Part shown: one piece after another, positions 41,969 to 50,495 of the stretch
How positions within the stretch are numbered: the stretch's first letter is position 1
How the letters are laid out: each line of letters opens with the position of its first letter
Assembly: GCA_021401465.1 (NCBI GenBank)
Contig: JADDMT010000026.1
Span: forward strand, 248,001 to 312,000
Length of the DNA stretch: 64,000 nucleotides
DNA from: Teratosphaeria epicoccoides
Lineage: Eukaryota; Ascomycota; Dothideomycetes; Mycosphaerellales; Teratosphaeriaceae
Direction: 5' to 3'
The notes under the pieces: model-generated
Told to the model about the DNA's origin: nothing
Database searches by the model: none
The model's input: the letters and a program-made list of their open reading frames with translations, nothing else
Made by a program: the position numbers and the translations under genes

Positions 41969-43507
41969 ATGGACGGTCTATTTTACGCCTACCATGTTTC
42001 TCGCTCCAGCGCGCAACAACAATACACACAAGCGCGTCTGACGGCACTTGCAGACGAACGCGCCAGACGAGGGGCACGCGTGCCGTCCGCTTTACCATTG
42101 CAGAAGTCCAAGTACCTATCGTTGGAGGACTTCGAGCGGCCAGGATCGGGAGAGAGCATTAGGACCGCCAGCTCCACCACTACTACCTTTTCATCGACAC
42201 CAAAAGGTGGTGGAGCCTTACGGAGTCAGCGGAGCCAGGACTTGGACTTCATGATGAATGTTCCGCGAAGTCCCGCATCTTGTGTAACTATGGACTCGAA
42301 CGTGCGGGCAACCATGAGCACGACTTCAATATCTTCGGCACATTCGGACCAAGCACATCGACAACTTCTAGAAAACCCTTTCGAACTACGGCATGGACGA
42401 CGATACGTACGAGAAATACCATACCCGATGCCGTGCGATCTGGCAGAAATCCAACGGCAGAACTTACGAACGATGCTTGGCTGTAAAATCTTTGGCCAAG
42501 CAATAAACTCACCCTTTGTAACGAAAGAAATTCCGAAGAAAGTCTTGGATATGGGTTGCGGAAGCGGCTACTGGAGTACGATGTGTCATGAGTATTTCTG
42601 CTCACTTGGTGCGAAGAATGTCGAATTCACTGGTCTGGACGTGGCGCCTCTGGCTCCGGATCTCAATAAGCAGGGCGTAAAGTGGAGATATGTGCAACAT
42701 GATTTCAGACGAACACCATTCCCGTTCGAAGATGGCGAATTTGACCTCATCATAGCCAAAGACCTGAGCCTGAGTCTTCCCATTGGCGTACCATGTCAGA
42801 AGTTTCTAGACGAGAGCATTCGGGTCCTTCGGGAAGGAGGTACGGTCGAGATTTGGGAGTCCGATCACGCCGTCAGGTCGCTGGTAGCACATCCTCCGCC
42901 TCTGCCACCAAAGCAGCGGAATCCACGCGACCTTGAGGCAGCCGAGGCCACCGCCACGTACCCTATTACCCCGGGCACCCCATTCGCCCCAGCTCAGAAC
43001 AAATACCTCCTTCAAGCCAATGACTGGATCACCGAAGCACTCGGCCGGCGACAAATGCTTTCAGTCCCCACAACCAATATAGTGCAAACGCTCTACAACG
43101 AAGCTGAGGCCCTCTGCGACGTGGGCTTCCGCCGCATCGCTATTCCACTGTCCGCGGAACTCCGCTGGGAACGCGAGAGGCACGTGCAGGCCTTGGCAGG
43201 TGCAGAAATTGTCGCAGATTCCCCATTATCGACCAAAGGCAAAGGCAAGCAGCTGGGCGACCATCCGCTAGATGAGGACCAGATCGCTCTGCGGCACACG
43301 GCGCTTTTGACAGTGCTGCAGATGATTGAAAGTATGGAGCCTATGCTCAAGGAGAGCAGTGGGAAGAATTCGGAGGAATGGAGCCAATGGTGGGCGTCTA
43401 TGATGGCTGATCTGCTGGATCCCAGTCGCGGGAGTTTGAGTGGTGAGTGTTTGGAACTGGGGGCCTGGTGGGCGCGGAAGAAGACTAAGTGTCAAGGTGA
43501 TGGGTAA
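41969..43507 (+). CDS. class I SAM-dependent methyltransferase
   Basis: The frame from ATG 41969 gives 512 residues. Residues 1-140 are low complexity and Ser/Thr/Arg-rich. The SAM-binding motif I VLDMGCGSGYW is at 192-202, with FTGLDV after the second strand, VQHDFRRTPFPF, the motif FDLIIAKDLSLSLP and the post-motif segment SIRVLREGGTVEIWES. A long C-terminal extension ends ELGAWWARKK. Fungi hold many such proteins, and this one resembles the group with a disordered head and a large tail, substrate unknown. The conserved domain is complete. The true start may lie in upstream exons. No neighbouring biosynthetic gene suggests a natural-product role. Confidence 0.8.
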   Translation: MDGLFYAYHVSRSSAQQQYTQARLTALADERARRGARVPSALPLQKSKYLSLEDFERPGSGESIRTASSTTTTFSSTPKGGGALRSQRSQDLDFMMNVPRSPASCVTMDSNVRATMSTTSISSAHSDQAHRQLLENPFELRHGRRYVREIPYPMPCDLAEIQRQNLRTMLGCKIFGQAINSPFVTKEIPKKVLDMGCGSGYWSTMCHEYFCSLGAKNVEFTGLDVAPLAPDLNKQGVKWRYVQHDFRRTPFPFEDGEFDLIIAKDLSLSLPIGVPCQKFLDESIRVLREGGTVEIWESDHAVRSLVAHPPPLPPKQRNPRDLEAAEATATYPITPGTPFAPAQNKYLLQANDWITEALGRRQMLSVPTTNIVQTLYNEAEALCDVGFRRIAIPLSAELRWERERHVQALAGAEIVADSPLSTKGKGKQLGDHPLDEDQIALRHTALLTVLQMIESMEPMLKESSGKNSEEWSQWWASMMADLLDPSRGSLSGECLELGAWWARKKTKCQGDG

Positions 43508-44309
43508 GAGGACTATTGGGTGGTTCGAGTTGCAGACTCAGGTGTGGCGTGCATCTCCTAGCTTGGCGTTGCGTCCTCAAAGACCAGGCCTCGTCCTCAC
43601 GCCCTATCTGACAAGCATTTGGGATCATATATCCGCACAGTGCTTGCCCTCATGGTACTGCGAGGGACCCGCAGCGGCGATGCAGGGGCATGCGTCGGCA
43701 TGACACATTGCGCAAGCCACAAAGGCGAGCATTGCCGCTGTTCAGAGCCTCTGGGTGTGGAGGGAAGACGCTGGTCAAGCAAGATCCTGTGAAGAGCTTC
43801 ACGACGAAGAGCACACAGACGGGCGCATGGCTTCTCAGAGCCTTCCATAGGCAAACATGCGGCACAGTGTCGTCTCCAGCCTCGGTCGGTAGGCCAGTGC
43901 TCGCCGCGGTGTTCTTAACATCCCGTTGGTCGTGGGCCATTCGGGCAGTATGATCTCGGGAAGCATACATTCTGCCCAGCTTGCGAAGCTTGGGTCTCAC
44001 GACCAAATCGAAGGCAGAATTGTTGTCAATGGCGGCATATTTGGAATGCAGACAAATCGGCAACAAGCGAAGTACTTAGCTTGAACGCCAGACAGTACAG
44101 ATCCGTTGGTCGTGCATCAAGGGCGTGACTGCTGTGTGAGACACTGGATGCGAGATGTTCGTCTCTAGAGCGGCCTGCGGTGTATCGAACAAGGAATGTG
44201 CAATCGCCTCACTCCGCCGCCGACGGCCGTCTCGTCAACGTTGGAAACCGCCCCGGAACATTGATTTCCAGGATGAATAGGCATTGTATATGAATGATGG
44301 GACGGCCGG
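43508..44309. other. intergenic between convergent genes
   Basis: An 802-base stretch. A 138-codon minus-strand frame (43650-44066) has no recognisable feature. No gene is called. Confidence 0.45.
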
Positions 44310-44746
44310 TCAGGTCTTCTCGTAGCGTTGCTTCAGCGCACGATACCGCTTAAGGTAGTATCTGCCATTGGTGATTAGCGCTTGTTTGAAAGAACAGATT
44401 CCACTTCGCGAGCGAAAACTGGGAGGCATGCAATGCTTCAACTTCTACATAGCCAAAGTCAGCGACTGTGGGAAGAGTGATGGACACCTACGGGTGGCAA
44501 CACCGAACCTTTCTTGACATATTCTGCTTGCTCAATGGCCTTGCGGATTTGCTGTTCGTCTTGCAGGTTGGCCTTGGCCATGAAGGCTTTGTGAAGTCTT
44601 GGCCGGTAGTACTCGTAGCCCAGTGGGTATTCGCGACCAAGATACAACAATTCTGCGCGGCATCAGCCAAATCCTCCACATCAACTCTGGTCGGTGATAC
44701 CCTTGTATATTCGAATGACTTCTTGTCGTAGTGGCGACGAAGGCAT
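44310..44746 (-). CDS. LYR-motif protein, LYRM5/ETFRF1-like
   Basis: Four exons: 44701-44746, 44509-44652, a very small third exon ending at 44444, and 44310-44361. With the third exon at 44432-44444 (13 nt) the product is 84 residues and follows human LYRM5 closely: LRQEVIRIYKELLYLGREYP, YYRPRLHKAFM, IRKAIEQAEYVKKEVEAL and YYLKRYRALKQRYE. LYRM5/ETFRF1 is a mitochondrial matrix protein that controls electron-transfer flavoprotein. LYR proteins generally bind acyl-ACP. Here LYR is replaced by IYK..LLYLGR, as in LYRM5 relatives. An alternative third exon (44420-44444, 25 nt, GT donor) would insert four residues. The gene is divergent from a mitochondrial thioesterase. Confidence 0.85.
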
Positions 44747-45064
44747 TGTCGGAGCTGCTGTAAGGTTTTCAGCTTTGCGTGCCGTCGATAGTCTTGCCTC
44801 TGGCTCTATTGTATGGTTTGATCTGGTTGTGATTAATCGAGAAAGCATGTATGTCTTCAATGATGGAAGTCGTCTTGTTGACGGAGTCCATGTGCAGTTG
44901 ATCCCTCCTGTCTCACGTGGACCTCGGTCGATGCAGCTTGTGGGCGGCGGCTCATCGCTCTCTTCTCACAACATCAACCAGTAGTCTGAGACCTGGGCAT
45001 TGGCTTGTGCTCTTTGGGCATAGCAACTCATGCAGATGCCTGCTTGGCCGAGCATCTGCCCACG
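44747..45064. promoter_or_regulatory. shared divergent promoter of LYR protein and thioesterase
   Basis: These 318 bases separate two divergent genes for likely mitochondrial proteins. No TATA box is evident. Confidence 0.5.
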
Positions 45065-46039
45065 ATGCCCAAGAGAGCCTCCGTCGTGGTGAGGGCTGCG
45101 CAAGCCAGACCAGCCAGCTTTGCGGTAGGCACTGCACGATTCCAGTCGACAGAATCTAAGGGCCAGCCTTCGACGACCGCTTCTTTGAGTCCACGGTGGC
45201 TCTCGGATGTCAAGCAACGACTTGGGAAATGCATAACCTTTGGGCTCAAGCCCCAACAAGTCTCAGAAGCCGCTGCTATCATACGAGAGATATCGCGAGA
45301 CTGGAGAGAGCTTTCAGCAGGTAGTGAGGGCTTCTTGACTGGACCTGATAGACGAGGATTATACAAGCAAGAGATTGTCTGGGGCGAGATGGACAGCATG
45401 GTAGGTTGAGATGCAGACCGAGACGCGCATACAACCTTCTCGTAGCTCGTGACTGGGCTAAGACGTGGCAAGGGCCATGTCAACAACGTAATTTACAATC
45501 GATATGCCGAGTCTGGTCGAGTAAACTGGACACGAAGGCTTGCAGTGCTTGATCCTGCAAACGGGGAGACCTGGAGGAACCTCCTTGGGCCGACTGGCAT
45601 AGGCGTAATATTGAAGTCGATTACGACAGAATACAAATTCGTGAGTACTACCGTAGCTCAGAACCAAGTCAGGAGGAACTAAGAAACGTAGCCAATGGTG
45701 TGGCCAGACCGAATATCAGTCTATCATAAGCTGAGATCCGAACCCACCCCTGGAACCGAGTCGTTCGTTCTAGACGTCGTCATAATGTCTGAGCGTCAGC
45801 AGCGGCCAGCAGCTCGATGTATCGAAGACATCGTCGTCTATGACTATCAGATAGGCAAGAAGACGCCTCTGAAGCCGTTTATGCTGAAAGTCTTCCAGGA
45901 GACTTGGCGGCTGCAGCAAGAAGCTAAGATGGTTAATAGCCAGAGAGCATTACAGCTGCTAGACCGTGTTCGGCAGCTCGAGAAAGACTCGTGGGATAGA
46001 CCAGATGCTGTAGAAGACTTGGGAAGCGCAGGCTCGTAA
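45065..46039 (+). CDS. mitochondrial hot-dog fold thioesterase
   Basis: Three exons (45065-45400, 45473-45640, 45692-46039) encode 283 residues. The hot-dog/4HBT signature reads WGEMDSM-GHVNNVIYNRY across the first joint; the acidic residue and HVNN are the usual active-site region of acyl-CoA or acyl-ACP thioesterases. LKSITTEYKF-PMVWPDRI spans the second joint. The N-terminus is basic with ARFQSTE, a typical mitochondrial cleavage context. The C-terminal ~60 residues are helical and charged (FQETWRLQQEAKM, LLDRVRQLEKDSW). The substrate is unknown. The gene shares a promoter with an LYR protein. Confidence 0.85.
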
Positions 46040-46260
46040 TATATGATCATTGAAGTCGTTGAGCTAATCTATGCCTTTACAAGCAGCCTGATACATTTGC
46101 TGAAGCACATCGCGCACCAAGTACTTTCCATTCTATCTACCTGACGACCGTTGCGATTCCCAACCAAGCCTGCATGGCGAACGACCTTGCTATCCTGATG
46201 GCGCCCGGCACTGGCAGCGTCCTTGTCTCTCTGGTGCTCGGGACGATGGATCACAATGCT

Positions 46261-49200
46261 CTACCACCAGCTCCACCATCCAGAGTTGTTACTGCTCGAA
46301 CTCGTAGAGGTGGTCGCGCCTGTATTGTTATACATCTGGAGCGCATTGCTGCCACCACAATACTCGCCACTATCACCAGGACACTTCACACTGCAGTAGT
46401 TCTGGCCCAGACTCTTCGGGCTGTGATCCATGCTGTTGCCCATCCAGCACTGATTGCCGTACTCAACGCCGAAGAACTTCAAACCCTCCTTCCTGGCTTG
46501 AGCAGCACAGAGCTCAATCGTCATCTGATTCGACAGCCAGACCGTGTCCAGAGATCTGCTGAAGAAACTGTCAGACCAGCAGCCCATGCTCACGTAGCCA
46601 TTGGTGCCATTGAGGACGGTCGGATCACCCTGAGCTTTGACGGTGCAGCTCTTGTAGAGACTCAAGCCGTTGGATCCACCGCAAGTCTTGCCTCTGTTGC
46701 CGGCGCAACTCATCTTGCATCGTCCGTCATGGCATGGCGAGCTCGAGCTGCTGAGTTTGTTGCCGCAGTAGCATTCGTTGCCATACTCAACGCCGAACCA
46801 GGCATAGTTCTTGCAGAATGCGGCACACACATCGAGAGTCATCGCGTTGTTGGCTGTGGATTTCTCTGATAGGGCCCGTCCGGACACCTCGGAATAGCAG
46901 CCCGTGTATGAGAAGCCGTCTGGGTCTCCGCTCGGTGAGGACACTGTGGCAACCGCGGAGCTGAGCGTCGAGGAAGCAGAGAGGGTAACCTTGGTCGCCG
47001 TAGTGATAGATGCCGAGCTGCTGTTTGGCGTGCTTGATGACGAAGATTTGGTGGATGATGCTGCAAATGAGCTGGTACCTGACGTTGTGGCAGTGGTTTT
47101 GACGGATGAACTGCTCGACGACGTCGTCTGGGCAGTGGAGGAGGCGGCAGCTGTAGAGCTAGCCTTACTGGTGCTTGAGACCGCTTGCCATGTGTCGGAT
47201 CTGGTGGCGCTCATGACCGAGACTGCTGGCACGGTGTAGCTGTGGTTCGGGTCTGCTTCCCAGCTCAATGACCCGTCTGTGCCGTTCCTCACATATTTGT
47301 ACTCGATACTTTGGCCAGCAGGGAGGTTGACAGTCACAGACCACAGATGGTTGCTATCAGTGTATTGACTAGCAGACATGACGACACCAGAGGACGGGCT
47401 CCAGTTGCCGAGCTCGCCGATGGAACCCACTAGTATGATGGTCTCCATCCAGGCCGTCGTGACAATCTCATTGAACGTGACCGCCACAGTCGTCGACGTC
47501 GCCTTGGTGGACGAAGCGGCCGCCGCAGTCGAACCGAAAGTCGACGATGCCGCACCCGCGTCGACCACCCTGCCGCCAGCAGTACCAGAGGCCGAGTTGC
47601 CAGACACTCCGCCCGTGGAGGAGCTCTTCGTTGCACTGATGGCTGCAGTCCCACTGGAGCCAGGTGAGGTAGCAGCAATGGTGAAAGATGACGAGCTGAC
47701 ATCGCTGGACGAGCCATCATCACATCGACCATATTGGGGCACGCAGCCAGCGATAGTAGAGCAATAATCGCTCGCATTACCGCAATTTCCATAGGCACTG
47801 CAACAGTCTCCGAACACACTTCCTTTGCAGATAGTACCAAAGTCAACGCCACATCTGCCGTTGGTCGTGACCGGCAAGTCATATACCATTGGGACCGTGT
47901 AATCATCGTTGGAGATGCCAAATTGGGTGCTCCACTGGTAATCACCATTCGACGTAACGATAAGCTGGACACCGTACCCAGTGGCGTCGCTTGTAGCCGC
48001 GAGACTCGTTGATGGAGTCCAAACGTAGTACCCGGAATTGGCGATGTTGCTGGCGATGGTAGTCACGAAGATCATGTTTGATGAAGGACCCTTCAGCAGT
48101 ACAAGTGAAATGGTGCCGCTTGTCGTTGGCTGCCACGTGATATTGTATGGCTTGCCTGCTGGCACTATGCTGCCCGAACCTGGCTTGTAAATAGGATTAC
48201 CGCCAAGGTTTCCGGAAGCGACTGGTGCAGACGCAGTACTTAAGCCAGAGTCTGACGTAGCCGATACTTGACTGGCTACCAACTGCAGACTGGAAGGTGC
48301 CAGAGAGAGAGACGCAGGGCTGCCCCCAGATGCCTGTGTATTGCTTGAGCCGGTGGAACTTGCCTTGGAAGTGGCTGTGATGGTGGTGCTTGCACTGCTG
48401 GAGGTACCATCGCAGACGCCAGGGGTCGATACACAAATGTAGTAGTTGACCCACACATTTTCGCACGTGTCTCCAATTTGCGGATTCCAAGACTTCAGAT
48501 CATCCTGGGATATCGAGAGGGAAGTAGAAATCTTCTCGCAGTCGTCGCCTGATTGGACAAGGTAGTATGTCTGACATCCGTCCGGCGTCCCGGGCTGAGT
48601 ATGCGTCGGCGCGGGTGGACAGCTCGCCGCGCCAATTGTAGTAGCGGTCGGCGCCTTCTGTGACATCAACGTCTGTGTCGGAGAGGATGCGTCCGCAGAA
48701 GCCTGGTCTAGGCTGCTCAAGCATTCTACGCTATTGCTGTCTCCAGTGGTGTCTGAATATTGGTACCAAGGGCAAGACTGGTAAGGCTGTATGTAGACGC
48801 TCTTTAGGTACATGCTAGTCGGGAACGTGGAATCAGGAGTGTGACCTCCCGCCCAAGTTATAGTGCCCTCCCCAGCGTTCGCACCGCCGGCATCCCAAAT
48901 GCCGAGATGGAATCGTGACGGTGTTTGGGGATACTGATGATTACCATCGTCACACTCGCTGGCAAGCAGGGTGCGCACGACGGTGCCGTTTATAAGCCAC
49001 TGAATCTGCGTAGGTGTCCAGACTTGCGTGTAGTTGAAGAAGTGCGTTGTCACATCGGCACTGACTGTAGGCTGGGTTCCGCGGTCCCAATTACCATTCA
49101 TAGCCTTGCCATAGTAATTGGTCTGGATCGTCGGGATCTGAGTATTACCGAAGTCATTGCCACTCATCTCGTAGTCAATCTCATCGCCGTCGTCGGATAT

Positions 49201-49548
49201 CAAGACCGCGCTGCTAATGACACCGATACCCGGCGCCGCTTGCATGATGGCAGAAGCTGTACCATACTGCATGTATTTGCTTGTCCATATGTAAGGTGCT
49301 GCAGTGCTACTGTCAAGTCGGAATTCCAAGCCCTTGCTTCCGAAATGCAGGTAAGAGTCTTCGTATGAGGCGACGATGAAGTCGGAAGGCACGCTGGAAA
49401 TCTTGGTGAAGTCCACGTACAGCGGCTCCGTGAGACCCTCAATTGGTGCACAAGGTGCCGCGGTGGCATTGGTCGGGTTACACTGTGCAGCCGCCAGACT
49501 GGCTATTGCCAGTGTTGCGAGAGCAATAGGTCCTCTGTTCCGAGCCAT
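46261..49548 (-). CDS. secreted GH16 wall protein with LysM, Kre9-like, CBM18, CBM20 and two WSC modules
   Basis: A single exon of 1095 residues. A signal peptide (1-21) is followed by a GH16 domain (about 35-275) with the catalytic motif DEIDYE (Glu123 nucleophile, Glu127 acid/base), as in Crh-type chitin-glucan transglycosylases and related beta-glucanases. Then come a LysM (about 325-373: YYLVQSGDDCEKIS...VNYYICV), a Kre9/Knh1-like Ig domain (446-546), a hevein-type CBM18 (565-609: DCCSAYGNCG), a starch-binding CBM20 (688-775: LGNWSP, WEADPNHSY) and two WSC domains (878-967, 984-1075: YTGCYSE, CYCG; FGVEYGNQC). Ser/Thr linkers separate them. There is no GPI signal; it ends SGWWSWW. It would bind chitin, beta- and alpha-glucans while cutting or transferring glucan. 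The exact GH16 activity is inferred. Confidence 0.92.
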   Translation of the reverse strand: MARNRGPIALATLAIASLAAAQCNPTNATAAPCAPIEGLTEPLYVDFTKISSVPSDFIVASYEDSYLHFGSKGLEFRLDSSTAAPYIWTSKYMQYGTASAIMQAAPGIGVISSAVLISDDGDEIDYEMSGNDFGNTQIPTIQTNYYGKAMNGNWDRGTQPTVSADVTTHFFNYTQVWTPTQIQWLINGTVVRTLLASECDDGNHQYPQTPSRFHLGIWDAGGANAGEGTITWAGGHTPDSTFPTSMYLKSVYIQPYQSCPWYQYSDTTGDSNSVECLSSLDQASADASSPTQTLMSQKAPTATTIGAASCPPAPTHTQPGTPDGCQTYYLVQSGDDCEKISTSLSISQDDLKSWNPQIGDTCENVWVNYYICVSTPGVCDGTSSSASTTITATSKASSTGSSNTQASGGSPASLSLAPSSLQLVASQVSATSDSGLSTASAPVASGNLGGNPIYKPGSGSIVPAGKPYNITWQPTTSGTISLVLLKGPSSNMIFVTTIASNIANSGYYVWTPSTSLAATSDATGYGVQLIVTSNGDYQWSTQFGISNDDYTVPMVYDLPVTTNGRCGVDFGTICKGSVFGDCCSAYGNCGNASDYCSTIAGCVPQYGRCDDGSSSDVSSSSFTIAATSPGSSGTAAISATKSSSTGGVSGNSASGTAGGRVVDAGAASSTFGSTAAAASSTKATSTTVAVTFNEIVTTAWMETIILVGSIGELGNWSPSSGVVMSASQYTDSNHLWSVTVNLPAGQSIEYKYVRNGTDGSLSWEADPNHSYTVPAVSVMSATRSDTWQAVSSTSKASSTAAASSTAQTTSSSSSSVKTTATTSGTSSFAASSTKSSSSSTPNSSSASITTATKVTLSASSTLSSAVATVSSPSGDPDGFSYTGCYSEVSGRALSEKSTANNAMTLDVCAAFCKNYAWFGVEYGNECYCGNKLSSSSSPCHDGRCKMSCAGNRGKTCGGSNGLSLYKSCTVKAQGDPTVLNGTNGYVSMGCWSDSFFSRSLDTVWLSNQMTIELCAAQARKEGLKFFGVEYGNQCWMGNSMDHSPKSLGQNYCSVKCPGDSGEYCGGSNALQMYNNTGATTSTSSSSNNSGWWSWW

Positions 49549-50495
49549 CGTGCGCTGAATCTGCTTGGATGTCTGGACGCCAGTCGGTGTTGCACTCCTA
49601 GCGAGCTGAACACTGCATGTTGAGGATCGTGCGCTTCGTTTGTCGATACTGACGTCCTGCCAAATGCGGACATTTCGACAAAGATTCTTTTTAGCAGCTC
49701 ACAGAGTGTGGGCTAGGTTCCAGTCACAAAGGTCCAAGATTTGTCGAAGCACGGCAACGGACAAAGACGAACGTCCCGATCCACCTATGCCGGGTCTAAC
49801 ACGGCTAGTCGTTGGAAATCATCAGGTCACGGCGACCACAGGTCGTTGTTGATGCTAAAGAGAAGTGCCTTCCCAGTGAGGACTGGTTGAAAGGGCCAGT
49901 CTCCCGGATCTGTCCTGCTCGGTGGCGATGATGCTCAGCGCGGCAGAATTGAACTCACCGCGTCTGAGATCGAGCAGTCATTGCATCCATCCAACCGGTC
50001 TCCAGGTCTGCCAGGTCGAGGCAACACGTCATGGACTGGAGCAAGGTCAAATGCATCACCAGTCGGTAACCATTCCGCCAAGCAGCCGTCCTCCTCAACA
50101 AGCAGTCAAAAGTGTCATTCCGTAGCCTGGTAGGTTGACTGATGGAAACACTGTCACCGATTGGTGTCATGTGCACAAAGCGCGGCCTCATCAGAACCTG
50201 GGACTCTAATGCCCTCCATACAGTGGTACCGTGACATATCCCGAGCTCTATAGATCTTCCTTTCGGCCTATCCATACAAATGCTGGCATCACACCATGAA
50301 GTCGAAACGGACCTAAATGCAGGCCAGGCCAGCGAGGTCCATTCCTGCAATCCCTGAATGCGCCTCATCGCTTGAACGCTGCAAATTGTACAAGCTTTCC
50401 GTTCGCGAACCCCTGTATTCGATCCCAAAACACCTAAAGTGCACCCAAACACCATGATGCGTCCAGAAATGCTATTTCGCGTCCCAATTTCACAC
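49549..50495. other. intergenic, no recognised gene
   Basis: About 0.95 kb between the GH16 gene start and the MED12 stop. It carries the GH16 promoter. Short frames only. Confidence 0.5.

Noticed and set aside
43650..44066. 138-codon minus-strand frame
   Set aside because: No domain, signal or conservation clue; it looks like chance open sequence between convergent genes.
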